This document shows positions 20,128-31,146 of a stretch of DNA of 64,000 bases, piece by piece. This stretch comes from Anniella stebbinsi. Lineage: Eukaryota; Chordata; Lepidosauria; Squamata; Anniellidae. The stretch covers positions 170,016,382 through 170,080,381 of the forward strand of contig JARDYH010000003.1 of the NCBI GenBank assembly GCA_029215795.1, given 5' to 3'. Numbering within the stretch: the first letter of the stretch is position 1; the number at the start of each line of letters is the position of its first letter. The notes under the pieces are model-generated. The model had not been told where the DNA came from, searched no databases, and saw only the letters and a list, made by a program, of their open reading frames with translations. Position numbers and translations under genes: made by a program.

Positions 20128-20860
20128 TACTCAGTTCTTGCACAGGCTGCATATCAATCCCTAGATATTTACTCAAAAGTAAGACCCATTGAATTTCCTT
20201 GGTTCTTGAAAAGCAACACACTTGCTTTTAGATTTGCCAGTCTCAGCATTCTATGTGTGTTATGAATGCCTGCTCTGTCTGTCCCCATAGTTTCCTGCAA
20301 GGTCCAGCCAGGCGAAGCCAGTAAATTAAACCCAGGGGTGGAGGGTGGGATTCCCTCAAGTTCATCTGATAGCAGGTGCTATAGAACATGGACCTTCCAG
20401 GAGTGTTGAAGCTGGATTTCTGGCAGACCCAGCCAGGCAACTTTATGGCCTGTTAGTCCCTCTATTTGGTGCCCGCAGAGCACCTGCCTCATTAGGCAAA
20501 TGGCCACATGAGAACTGTTATTATGGCCTGCTACTTTGTTTGTCTTTAGTAGTCTGTGGTCCAGATCTCTTCAGAAGGGGGAATAGTGTTTTGTGGTTGG
20601 GGTCAGTTATTTCCAGGGGTCCCTTACTCAGTGCCTCTGATAGCAAAGAGATTGAGGATTTTCCCCAACTCTGTTACTCTTGAAGTTACTAGGCCTGTTG
20701 AAAATACATTTTATAACATAAGCATGAAAACAGTGAATACCCCTTTTAACTTGTTAAACCAATGAAAACATGCCACACAAGAAATCTTAAGATATGAATG
20801 GTTTATAAAGAAAAGTAAATGCAAAAGAACATCAGATGCAGAAGTGAAATCTGAAACATT
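20128..20860. other. Unannotated sequence
   Basis: No gene or repeat family recognised; open frames to 112 codons show no motif. Confidence 0.4.
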
Positions 20861-21500
20861 ACTAGTAGTAGTAGTAGTAGTAGTAGTAGAAGCAGTATCC
20901 TGCCTTTTGCCCAATGCTGGGCCTCAGGGCAGCCTTACAAAACTAAAACATATACAGCTAAAACGTATAAATAGGAATATACTAGGCTGACTATATGAAA
21001 AGGAGGACAGGGCTCATGTAACTTTAACAGTTGTAGAGAAAAGGGGATTTCAGCCAGTGTCATTTGTATGCAATTAGTTCCTGGTGAAATTCCCTCTTCA
21101 TCACACCAGTTAAAGTTGCAGGGGCCCTGCCCTCTTTTGTATCAGGTCACTCTAGTATAGTGCCTGCAACTTTAACTGTTGTAATGAAGAGGGAATTTCA
21201 CCAGGGACTAATTGCATACAAATGACACTGGCTGAAATTCCCTTTTCTCTACAACTGTTAAAGTTACATGAGCCCTGTCCTCCTTTTCATATGGTCAGCC
21301 TAAATATACAAAAGTTAAAAATATAATTAAATACTTTTCAATATTAAAGCATTTTAAACATTTTAAATACATAACAATTTAAAAGTCAAAGGTATAGACA
21401 GAGGTCCAGATGATTTGCCAAAGGCCTGCTGGAACAAAAAGGGGTTTGTCTGCATCCAAAAACACATCAAGGAGGGAGCCAGTGTAGACTGCAAGGATTA
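20861..21500 (-). mobile_element. LINE 3' end remnant split by a MITE
   Basis: A (TAG)n tract at 20861-20889 is followed by a block complementary to L2-like tails (CTGCCTTTTGCCCAATGCTG...) and AAAACATATACAGCTAAAAC; the A-rich 3' UTR resumes after the MITE at 21301 (AAATATACAAAAGTTAAAAA). About 21360-21500 contains poorly conserved continuation. The break at a TA dinucleotide gives an internal test for the MITE's target site. Confidence 0.6.
20985..21300 (+). mobile_element. Palindromic TA-flanked MITE, copy 2
   Basis: A 316-bp foldback with ends GGCTGACTATATGAAAAGG and its inverse, flanked by TA (20983-20984, 21301-21302). Midway the first half ends ATCAGGTCACTC, then TA, then GTATAGTGCC and the second, truncated inverted half. 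I use this order as the plus orientation for the family. It sits inside a LINE 3' end. Confidence 0.88.
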
Positions 21501-21734
21501 GAAAGAAAATCCATGTGTGTACACTATGCAAAATAAACGACAGCTCCACTGTTTCTAAACCTTATTAGAAAAACAGGGTGACTAGGCCGAAACCAGCGTT
21601 GTAGGCCCAGAAGCACTTTGAAAGGTTTCAACATTGTACTTAAAACTTAACACCAGCCCAAACTAATTAAATGAAGTGTTTGAAACTTTCAACTTATAGC
21701 AGTATGGACCAAACTCTTAGAAAAGAGGGAAGGA

Positions 21735-21913
21735 GCACTATACTAGAGTGACCATATACAAAAGAAGGCAGGGCCCCTGCAACTTTAACAGTTGTGATGA
21801 AGAGGGAATTTCACCAGGAACTAATTGCATACAAATGACACTGGCTGAAATTCCCTTTTCTCTACAACTGTTAAAGTTACATGAGCCCTGACCTGGATTT
21901 TATCTGGTCACCC
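21735..21913 (-). mobile_element. Palindromic MITE, copy 3 (half element)
   Basis: Only one half-unit is present, starting near the internal junction (GCACTATACTAGAGTGACC) and ending ATCTGGTCACCC followed by TA. The remaining half is itself an imperfect hairpin. Because the junction sequence is retained before GAGTGACC, this is better read as a full element that lost one arm than as an independent monomer. Confidence 0.75.
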
Positions 21914-21915
21914 TA

Positions 21916-22767
21916 CACAACAGCACATGGTTGAGCTGTACACAGCGGTAAGCAGTGACTGGTTTGTGTTAAGTGATGTGGAATACTCAAAGAGACCTGC
22001 CTGCTGAGTGTCCATACCCACATAGCTCAGGATAGAGCCTCCAGTAACCCAGGCCTAGGTCCACATTCCATTTTTTGATATAAGGCTATTACAGTCAACC
22101 ATCTTCAAAGTGGTAACTTAATACAGTGCACAGGTAACCACTTAACATCTTGTGAAATGGGGATGAGACCTGGATCATTCACCTAAACCTAATCAAAAAT
22201 GTGGGGGAGCAGGGAATTGATTGAAAAGAATTATCTTCACCATTTGTAGGCTGATACAGTCTATAGGTTTACTGCTGCTGTCTGTAAGTTACCAATTGGT
22301 AAGTGGTCGTCATATTCACCTATGGAACACTTGTTATGCAGGGCAGGGGGACTAGGAGTGGTTTTTCTAACAGTCACTATGAGGAATGAAGATACAATGA
22401 AGCAATAAGTGGGACCTGCAACAAAATTTTGTGGTGTAGCCTCACTACATAATAGGAGTGCTCCTGGTCAGGGTTCCAGCCAGCCATACCTTTCTCCAGG
22501 AAACTCCATTCCATCCCCCTCCCCTGGTTTTCCATTTCTCTTTTCCAATGGCACAATATTCCATGGTTACTCAGCATCCTCAGTTCTCATGGGGTTTTTT
22601 GGGGAGGTTGCTCCTTTATGCTTTCTTTAAAGGGAACATGGGCATGTTCACCTGGGGAACCCTTGATGGCCAGATTGGAATCTGACGGAGGCCAGAATTG
22701 ACCCCCCTGGCCTAAGGTTCACAACCCCTAGTTTAAATAATTGAAATGCAACGTATAAACAGAGGGA
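21916..22767. other. Unannotated sequence
   Basis: No gene or repeat family recognised. Confidence 0.4.
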
Positions 22768-22956
22768 GGGCCCATAGCTTAGTGTAATAAAGCACCTGCT
22801 TTGCATGCAGAAGGTCTCTGGTTCAATCCCCGGCTTGTCCAGATAGGGCAGGAAAAACTCCCAAAAAACCCTGGAGAACTGCTGCCTGTCAGTGTTTATA
22901 ATACTGGGCTAGATGGACTAATGGTCCGACTCAAGGCAGCTTCCTGCATTTCTAGT
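22768..22956 (+). mobile_element. tRNA-derived SINE, reptile type
   Basis: The head CCCATAGCTTAGTGTAATAA, the anticodon-arm-like TTTGCATGCAGAAGG and the B-box GGTTCAATCCC are tRNA-like (anticodon position TGC, as in tRNA-Ala). The body has CTGGAGAACTGCTGCCTGTC and the tail GGGCTAGATGGACTAATGGT ... AAGGCAGCTTCCTGCATTT. The head has indels that would spoil a tRNA cloverleaf, so it is not a tRNA gene. Other copies are at 24112-24300 and 62704-62915, both inverted. Confidence 0.88.
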
Positions 22957-23700
22957 GTGTACATGGTGTCCTCACAGTATATTCCATACTCAGATAACAG
23001 AAACTGTTGGTGTACATGGAGTTATGGCATAGGTTAGCCACACCCTGATATGTGAGTTCCCTTTTCAAAATCTCTCCAGTGGGACTACTGGTTTGTGTAT
23101 GAAAGATGGTGGGGCGAGGGGATAGCAAAATTGTACCACTAGGGGGAGTGAGTGTTTTATTTCGACAACTCAGGGGGTTTAAGTAAGGTAAACAAGCTGA
23201 AGTTGTTAGCAAAGACTGAGGTCTGCGTTGGCGGTGCTGTGAAAGGCGCAGAGAGTTAGCCAGCAGCACAAAAGTTTATCTGTATTCTGCAGAGGGACTC
23301 GTGAAGCAATAAAGTCACCTTCCTCTGAAACCTTTTGCCCAAGTGTGAACTCCATCCTTCACCACCTGTTTAAAAGAGCCTTCTAAAGCGCCTGCATGAA
23401 TAATATGTGAACAGCGCATGGTTATAAAACTTTTAAAGAGGCAAGACTCAAAGGGATACGGGGAGAGGCGGAGAGGAGGCAGGAAAGATAAATGGAATGG
23501 AGAAAAAGAAACGAAAAGGAAAGGAAAGGCGTAGGGAGTGGAGGGCAAAAACAAACGTTGCCACTAAATCATAGAGAGAGGTAGTGAAAGAAATTTCCAT
23601 ACTTTTTTTGTTATTTGCCCATGTGTGCTTCTATTCGTTTTAGGAAAGGAGCAGAGCAGTAATGAAGCTCCACGTATTTGAACCTTTCCACTGAATATGA
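22957..23700. other. Unannotated sequence
   Basis: Contains a purine-rich stretch (about 23440-23580) but no recognised gene. Confidence 0.4.
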
Positions 23701-24060
23701 CCCCCTCTAGATGGATTCTGTTTGACGCCTGGTTAGCCGATTATGCGCATAATCGCAGAAGCGCTTTATCGTAAATGCTTGTAGCAAGAGGTAATTGAGC
23801 GCACAACTGGTGGCCTTACCGGTTGTTTGAAATGCACTTTACAAGTAGTTAATACGGAGAATTGCTTGTTCACATAGGCAAAATGTGCTTTAACGGTCGG
23901 AGGAAAATAAAACTCGCTATTTAACGCGCATTCGATAATGCGCATAATCGGAGAGATAAAGCGCCTCAACTCCCGATTTACACTCCACTCTTGTAGAGGT
24001 AAAAGTTTTAATGAGACTTCAAAGAGCTTTAAACGTCTCGTGTAGAGGCAGCCTATGTCA
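23701..24060. repeat. CpG-bearing block with GCGCATAATC palindromes
   Basis: The perfect palindrome GATTATGCGCATAATC (about 23739-23754) is mirrored near 23935-23952 by GATAATGCGCATAATC. Each lies close to a GCGCTTTATC motif, one copy direct and one inverted. Weakly complementary ends (CCCTCTAGATGG near 23703 and GTAGAGGCAGCCT near 24050) suggest a non-autonomous element, not proven. Confidence 0.45.
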
Positions 24061-24111
24061 ACCCTGTGCCTTTCTCCGTGTTCGACTGATTGCAACTCAT
24101 TCCTCCTCAAA

Positions 24112-24300
24112 CCCAAAGGAAGCTGAGTCAGACCATTGGTTCATCTAAGCCCAGTATTATCAACACTGGCTGGCAGCAGTGGCTCTCCAGGGTTTCAGGC
24201 AGGATTATTTCCAGCCCTGCCTGCAGATGGTAGGGATTGAACCAGGGACCTTCTGCATGCAAAGCAGGGCTTTACTACTTCTCTAACCTGCAACAGCATC
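24112..24300 (-). mobile_element. tRNA-derived SINE, reptile type
   Basis: On the minus strand the order of the copy at 22768 is repeated: a worn head, TTTGCATGCAGAAGG, GGTTCAATCCCT, CTGGAGAGCCACTGCTGCCA and GATGAACCAATGGTCTGACT. It runs 3' to 5' on the given strand. Confidence 0.88.
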
Positions 24301-24699
24301 TGAGACATGGAACTGCATTGGATCCCACTCACAACCTATTCCTTGTAACTCTCCTGCCTACCTCCCTATCCACTTCTCTTCCCGTGAAGGAGATTGGGGG
24401 GTAGGCATCTGCCAACGCCTCCCCCTGTGCTCACGAAATACCTGTGGAGGGGGGTGTTTAATTGGTATTTTATTTTCATTCATTTATTTTATTGTATTTT
24501 ATTTTACTTTATTAAAAATGGGTGGCTGAGAGTGCTTCAAAGTGCCATCTTTATTTCTCAGAATGCCTCTGAGATCCTCATGGACCTGGAGACATCCATA
24601 AGAAATAAAGATGGCGGATAGGTGGGTAGAGGCCAGTTCTTTGAAGTGCCCCTGGCTGCTTCCCTACAATGAAGGAAGGAAGAGAAAGATCCCATTACT

Positions 24700-24855
24700 G
24701 ATGCTTGGTACTTAATTGTGTGCTGTAAAATCAGACATGTGACCAAGGCTATGTTCAGGTGGGCACCCCCCCCTGGTGCAGGCATGTTGGTGGGGATGCC
24801 ACCTTGGGGGCAAACCATGTTGTCCTCCTTTTTGGTTTCCAAAATATGGTCACCC
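24700..24855 (+). mobile_element. Right end of a GGTGACC-type TA element
   Basis: It ends GGTTTCCAAAATATGGTCACCC then TA, like 20110-20127. I cannot define the left end. Confidence 0.5.
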
Positions 24856-24888
24856 TAATGCTTGTGCAAAGTCATGCAGTCTTCTATT

Positions 24889-24985
24889 AACAGCGCAATC
24901 CTGTGCATGTCCATTCAGAAGTAAGCCCTGTTGAGTTCAATGGGACTTATTCCTAGGTAAGTGTGTAAAGGATTGCAACCTGTCA
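24889..24985. repeat. Short palindromic CAATCC repeat
   Basis: CAGCGCAATCCTGTGCATGT at the left is mirrored by AAAGGATTGCAACCTG at the right, with a shared core (AGAAGTAAGCCCTGTTGAGT). Same family as 10513-10592. Confidence 0.65.
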
Positions 24986-26099
24986 GAAAAAGATATTTCT
25001 GTGTACGGAAAAAATATTTTTTGCTAGACTAAGAGCACTTTGGGATCCAACCCACTGAGGCTGGCTCCAGCGCAGGTAATATGAATATTTTAACATACTG
25101 AGTTTTTCAGTCTGATGTTTTTATACATTTGGAATGTTGTTGTTTTATTATATTATGTACAGAGGCCAGCATAGGGCAGGATAAAAATAAGCAATCACTA
25201 ATACTTTTTAAATAACAGGGATGGTGCAGGGAGATTGAAATACAGAGATATGCAAATTGAACAAATAGGAGACGATGAGTTCCCACCTGATGGAAATCTC
25301 AGGAGTTCCTTAGGAAAGAAGGAACCAGGTTCCATTAGGGAATAATGGGTCTCCTCATCCCCTGAAAATTAATGGCAGAACTCCTATTCATTTCAGCTAC
25401 CGTGGGACTAAAAACAAAGTAAACAAATACTTAAAACATAATGAATTAAGGCCCGTAGCTGAGAAAATGGGAGAGGAAGCAATGCAAAAGCGCCTACAAA
25501 TAGGGACACCTATGACTAAAATAGGATGCTGCTTTTCATTTCATTTATCGGCAGCTAAAAAGACACTGTTTAAAATAGCTGAGTGGTTACCTTTGTGCTA
25601 ATCTAATTTAGCACTCTGGTTTGAGTGGCAGCTCTGATTCATCAAGGTAGCAAGAGCTGTCCTGGTTCAGATGGCATGTGGAAGACTGCAAAATGACTAG
25701 AAATTAAGAATCCCCTCTGTCTCCTTTGGGGGGGGGGGGGGAAGAATCCTGTGTCAGACCTCCCCCTACTGGCCATCAAGCATAGAAAAAGGCCCTGAAG
25801 TGCATCATATGCCAGAAGCATCTGCCGCTTTGCTCTTTCTGCAGCCTGAATCTCCCCTTAACACTCACCTTTGTTAAAACCAAAGTGAATAAAGGCTCCC
25901 ATGTTTCTTTTCAAAATCTGGGTGCAATGGCAATTCACTACAAATACTACAATACTAAAAAGGCACTAGAAGGCCTTTGTACTAGCAAAAAGAAAAAAGA
26001 AAGTCTTATGTATTTCTCATCTTCGAGAATTGTAGATTCACCACAAGTTAGCCCAGTTGTAAGTTAAAATGAATGCATGTGATACCCAAATCCAGTATT
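24986..26099. other. Unannotated sequence
   Basis: No recognised gene. A G homopolymer run lies at about 25729-25741. Confidence 0.4.
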
Positions 26100-26139
<40 letters not shown>

Positions 26140-27045
26140 TTTATTTATCTTTATTTATGTACTGCATTTCTATACTGCCCAATAGCCAGAGCTCTCTGGG
26201 CGGTTTACAAAAATTTAAACCATAAAAACCATTCAAAATATAAAACAACGACAGTATAAAAACATAATTTAAAATACAGTATAAAAGCACAACCAGGATA
26301 AAAACCGAGCAGCCTTGTAGAAATTAATACAGATTTAAAATAAAAGTTTAAACAGCAAGGTTACAAAACAAACTGAAGAACTGTTAAAATACTGTGAGAA
26401 TAAAAAGGTCTTCAGCTGGCATCTACAAAAGTATAATGTAGATGCCAGGCAAACCTCTCTGGGGAGCTCATTCCACAGCCGGGGTGCCACAGCAGAGAAG
26501 GCCCTCCTCCTGGTAGCCCAATTGAAATGGATCTAGATAATCCATTTCATTCAAGAGTGCCTGGAGTTGTCCTGCAACCACCCGCTCAAACACCTTGCCC
26601 AGGAAGGGGATGTTAGCCACCAGCCTATAATTGTTAACATCCTCTGGGTCCAGGTTAGGCTTTTTTAGGAGTGGTTTAATTACTGCCTTTTTTAAAGAGG
26701 CCAGTACCACTCCCTCTTTCAGGGAGGCATTACAACCTCCTGGACCCAGCCTGCAATCCCTTCCTTATTTGATGTAATAAGCCATGAAGTGTAAGGGTCA
26801 AGCACACAGGTGGTTGACCAGACTTGGCCAAGCACCTTGTCCACATCCTCAGGCCTCAGTAACTGAAACTCAGCCAATAAGTCTGGACCAGACGGTGCTC
26901 TGAATGCCTCTACTAGTGGAATTGCATTAAGCGTGGTGTCCAATTCATGACGAATCTGAGTGACTTTATCTTCAAAGTGCCGTGCAAACTCATCACAGTG
27001 TGCTACCAAGGGTTCCACCATCTCTCGCCCTGGCCCAGAGTGTAA
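26100..27045 (-). pseudogene. L2-like LINE with large internal deletion
   Basis: A (AAT)n tail at 26100-26136 and a 3' UTR with the GGGCGGTATAG-type tail lead, on the minus strand, into 26468-26710. That frame encodes an RT start (KPLLKKPNLDPEDVNNYR, FERVVAGQLQALL, DPFQLGY) and then jumps straight into C-terminal sequence before the tail. Upstream, 26719-27021 encodes the preceding linker (HFEDKVTQIRHELD). The entire central RT region with the YADD box is missing, so this copy is a deletion derivative. Confidence 0.82.
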
Positions 27046-27423
27046 CAGGCCACGAACCCGGATTGTTAAATGGATTGCTAAGCAACTTCAAGTTTGGCAA
27101 GCCACGTACTCGGTGGTAAAGTTTCTCCGTGCAGAGCATGGCTGTGAACCTTGCAGATGCTATAACATGAGGTTAAAAACTATTGGATGATTTTTATTTC
27201 AGCACATGGACCTTAATTGTGCATAAAAGCAGTCTGGGAATCAATGCTGGGAAAGTTTCAGGTTGATTGGACTGTGTTATTCATATTTCATATTTCTGTT
27301 TGTGCTGAGTCAATTTAAAGTGGGAGGGATCTGAAATGTACAGGTTATCCCATGTGCCAGCAATGCAGCTGAGTTGACTTTGGAGGCAAGGGGGTTAAGT
27401 TCCACTTTCTATCTTCTCCAGAT

Positions 27424-27424
<1 letters not shown>
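27046..27424. other. Unannotated sequence
   Basis: No recognised feature. Confidence 0.4.
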
Positions 27425-27468
<44 letters not shown>

Positions 27469-27620
27469 GATAGATAGATAGATAGATAGATAGATGATAG
27501 ATAGATGATAGATAGATGATAGATAGATAGATGATAGATAGATGATAGATAGATGATAGATAGATAGATGATAGATAGATGATAGATAGATAGATAGATA
27601 GATGATAGATAGATAGATAG
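27425..27620. repeat. GATA-type microsatellite, compound
   Basis: About 196 bp of GATA units, punctuated by GATGATA variants in a regular higher-order pattern. Minus-strand frames across it are Tyr/Leu/Ser/Ile repeats and not genes. GATA-type arrays are well known in squamates, including on sex chromosomes of snakes (general knowledge; not evidence of location here). Confidence 0.95.
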
Positions 27621-27789
27621 CAATAATGAATTGCTTTCCTGTTTTTCTGCAAAGAAGACAGCAAACTTTATTTGCAATTATCCATTAGCATAATTGTGAA
27701 GATTGGGAAGTGACTCTATTGTTAATAACTCTTTTTGCACCTATCACTGGGAACTATTGTGGATGGTGTGATCAAAAGTGGGGGAAAGC

Positions 27790-27933
27790 TAGTCCAGATC
27801 TACACCAAGCAGGATATAACAGGCTGAAAGCAGTTTTTTAAACTGTATATGGAGCGTGCCATGGGCCCCAACAGTTGTCAGTGAACTTCAGTACTGTTAT
27901 AAAGCAGTACTGTAGATCCTGCCCTAGAATGAA
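27790..27933. repeat. Foldback repeat, GATCTACACCAAGCAGG family
   Basis: Starts near AGTCCAGATCTACACCAAGC and ends near TAGATCCTGCCCTAG. Shares GGGCCCCAACAGTTGTCAGT with 38248-38370 and 52125-52245. Probably a non-autonomous DNA element. Confidence 0.6.
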
Positions 27934-27962
27934 AGAAGTGGAAGTGACAGCACTATTAATAA

Positions 27963-27966
<4 letters not shown>

Positions 27967-27996
<30 letters not shown>
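27967..27996. repeat. (AT)n microsatellite
   Basis: An AT dinucleotide run of 15 units. Confidence 0.93.
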
Positions 27997-27997
<1 letters not shown>

Positions 27998-28140
27998 CAT
28001 TAGTCCCTCCTCTCATCAGGTGCGAACTACCACATCATCACATTGCACTGCTGTGTCCTTGTTTGTTTGGTTTTCTGTTTTGAGGCTACCACTATGGAGC
28101 AAATAGAGGGTGGTCATATGTAGGGTATGTCTGCACTGGC

Positions 28141-31100
28141 TCTTTATTTATTTATTTATTTATTTATTGTTTTATTTATTTATTACATCTTTATACTGCC
28201 CATCAGCTGAAGCTCTCTGGGCAGTGCACAGTTAAAAACTATAAGAATAACAATACAAAATTAAACATTAAAAAGTTAAAAAGGCAGTATAAAACGAGCT
28301 ACATAAAAAACCAGGGAAAGCCTGTGTAAAAAGGTATGTCTTCAGGAGGCGTTTAAAAGATGTAACATTTTCTGTCTCCCGAACCGCATGAGGGAGTTTT
28401 TTTCCAGAGGGTGGGCGCCACTACAGAGAAGGCCCACCGCCGAGGTTCTTCATGGCAGCATTCCGTTCGTCTTGGAATAACCAGTAGGGCCTCCTCTGAG
28501 GATCGTAGTTGTTGTCCAAGTGTATATAAGGGAAGGCAGTCTGCTAGGTATGCTGGTCCCAAGTTGTTTAGGGCTTTGTAGGATAACAGCATAACCTTGT
28601 CTGTGGCTCGTTAGCTAACAGGCAGCCAGTGCAGTTCTTTTAATACAGGTTTTATATGAGCAGAGCTAGGTGTCCCCGTGAGCACCCTAGCAGCTTCACT
28701 ATGCACTAGCTGCAGCTTCCAAACCACACACATGGGTAGCCCCACATAGAGCGCATTACAGTAGTAGTGAAGTTACCAGTGCATGAATGACCATGACAAG
28801 GCTATCCCTATCCAGGAATGGGCGTAGTTGGCATACCAACCGAAGTTGATAATGGGCGCTCCGGGCCACTGAGGTCACCTGGGCCACCAGTGACAGAGAT
28901 GGATCCAGGAGCACTCCCAAACTATGGACCTGCTCCTTCGGAGGGAGTGCAATCCCATCCAGAACAGGCAAACACCCCAATTCCCGGACCTGGTAACCAC
29001 CAACTCACAAGGCCTCTGTCTTTCGGGATTCAGCTTCAGTTTGTTGGCCCTCATCCAAGCCATAACTGTATCCAGGCACTGGTTCAGAACATGCACAGCC
29101 TGTCCCAATTCAGATGTTACAGAGAGATAGAGCTGGGTGTCATCAGCATACTGGTGACACCTTGCTCCAAATCTCCTGATGACTGCTCCCAACAGAAAGG
29201 ATGGTGCCCTGAGGCACCCTATAGTTCAACTGCCATGGGGCAGAAGTACATTCCCCCAATGTTATTTTCTGGAACCGACGCCGCAAGTATGAGCTGAACC
29301 ACTGTAAAACAGTGCCGCCAACCCCCAACTCACAGAAGCGTTCCAGGAGAATACCATGGTCAACGGTATCAAAAGCCGCTGAGAGATCAAGGAGTAGTAA
29401 CAGGGTCATACTCCCCCTGTCCCTCTCCCCAAAGAAGGTCATCCATCAGGGCAACCAAGGCTGATTCCATCCCAAAACCAGGCCTGAACCCAGACTAGAA
29501 TGGATCCAGATAATCAGTTTCATCCAAGTGTGCCTGCAGCTGAGATGCCACCACTCTCTCGAACACCTTGCTCAAAAATGGGGTATTGGCAACCGGACGA
29601 TAGCTATCATAACTCTCTGGATCAAGGGAGGTTTTTCAGGAGTGGTCACACCACTGCCTCCTTTAAGGCAGCAGAGACCACCCCATCATGCAATGATGCG
29701 TTCACCACTCCCCTGATCCAGTCAGTCAGCCCCCCACGGCTAGCTCAGATAAGCCATGATGGGCAAGGGTCAAGAAAGCATGTGGTGGGTCGAACAGATG
29801 CAAGCGTCTTGTCCACATCCTCAGGCTCCAAAAACTGAAATTGATCCCACAAAAGAGGATAAGACAATGCACTGAACACCTCAGCAGACCCTGAATCAAT
29901 AGCGGTGTTCAAGTCAGTGTGAAGGGGAGCAATTTTATCCTCAAAGTGTCTTGCAAATTCCTAACAGCAAGCCTCCGAGGGTTCCAATATTGGATTAGGT
30001 GGGTTAGATATAAGTAACCTACAGACCATCTAGAAAAGCTCAGCTGAGGATGCGATGGAGGCAGCAAAATAAACCTTCTTTGCTGCCTTCCCCACCACGC
30101 AGTAGGCATGATTGTACACTCCTACACGTGTTCGGTCACCTTCAAGACGAGTCTTATGCCACTTACACTCCAGCCGTCTTCTGACCTGTTTCATTGTCCG
30201 GAGCTCCCCAGTAAACTAGGGAGCCTTCCGAACTCCACAATGTTGAAGAGAGCACTCGGGAGCGATTGTGTCGATGGCCCTTCGCACCTCACCATTCCAT
30301 AGTGTGACAAGGGCCTCAACAGAATTGCCGGATCTGGCTACTGAAAATTTCCCCAGAGCATTTAGGAATCGTTCAGATTCCATAAGTCTGCAGGGGAGGA
30401 CCATCTTAATTGCAGGGAGGGACTGACACTGTGAGACCAAATTTTTCCAGGAAGTGGTCTGACCATAACAATGGGGTAGTTTCCATTCCCCAATATCCAG
30501 ACCAACCCCTCACACCCTAAGACAAAGACCAAGTCAAGGGTATGGCCTGCCCTATGTGTTGGGCCGGTGACAAATTGAGACAGCCCCATGGTTGTCCCGA
30601 GCTGGTCCTGTTAAGGCAGCCTCAGTGTGAATGTTGAAATCTCCCAGGACCAGGGTCCTAAGATTATCCAGCACCACATCCGAGACTGCCTCAGCCAGCT
30701 CGGTCAGGGAGTCCATTGGATAGCAGGGTGAGCAGTACACCAATAGTATCCCCAATCTGTCTCTTTGGCCCAGCACAAGGTACAGGCCCTCACAGCCTTT
30801 CCTAGGGTGGACGAGTTTCCTAGTGAGTGAGATTGAATTTTTATGGATCATGGCGACTCCTGGCCCTCCAGCCTGGGCTGGTTCTGCACTGAGTAACCTG
30901 GTGGGCAAAGCTGGGTCATATCTACACCACCCAGCTCACCCATCCAGGTCCCCGTAATGCAAGCCAGGTCGGCTCCCTCATCCACGATGATATCGTGGAT
31001 GATTGAGGTCTTATTATGAACATAAACCGAGGTAAATAGTTGCTCTGTTGCATATATATAATATACATCCAATAGAGTCTGCCTGGGAGCAGCCAGCCCT

Positions 31101-31145
31101 GCCAATTCCATTGTGCAAGCGGCGCCCACCACTCGGCGCAACAGA
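28141..31145 (-). mobile_element. L2-like LINE, nearly full length, decayed
   Basis: About 3.0 kb on the minus strand, from a (TTTA)n tail at 28143-28184 through the 3' UTR (TATACTGCCCATCAGCTGAA region) to an endonuclease start near 31140. Domain order matches the 16.4-kb copy. Sequence divergence from that sense pair is clear, so it is an older or different subfamily. Confidence 0.88.
28353..31141 (-). pseudogene. L2-like LINE endonuclease/RT pseudogene
   Basis: Segments in order on the minus strand: endonuclease start (NKTSIIHDIIVDEGADLAC and TGTWMGEL, about 30848-31141), an endonuclease segment (DRLGILLVYCSPCY and LVLGDFNIHTEA, 30552-30908; GDFN at 30634-30645), a linker (30216-30589), RT motif A (LLLLLDLSAAFDTVDHGIL, 29143-29442), catalytic box HQYADDTQLYLS (YADD at 29139-29150), LGVLLDPSLSL and RLVCQLRPFLDRDSL (28756-28980), and the C-terminal GPAYLADCLPLY region (28353-28592). 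Frame changes between nearly all segments show decay. It preserves the endonuclease block that the sense copy lacks. Confidence 0.88.
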
Positions 31146-31146
31146 G

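Noticed and set aside
21746..21913. Independent 168-bp monomer of the palindromic MITE with TA on both sides
   Set aside because: The left TA is part of the internal junction also found in full copies, so it is better explained by loss of one arm.
22768..22840. Functional tRNA-Ala gene
   Set aside because: Promoter boxes are present but indels disrupt the cloverleaf and the sequence continues into a SINE body.
27425..27620. Possible CRISPR-like regular repeats
   Set aside because: Simple tetranucleotide array without unique spacers, in eukaryotic DNA.
27395..27677. Tyr/Leu/Ser repeat 'proteins'
   Set aside because: Artefact of the GATA array.
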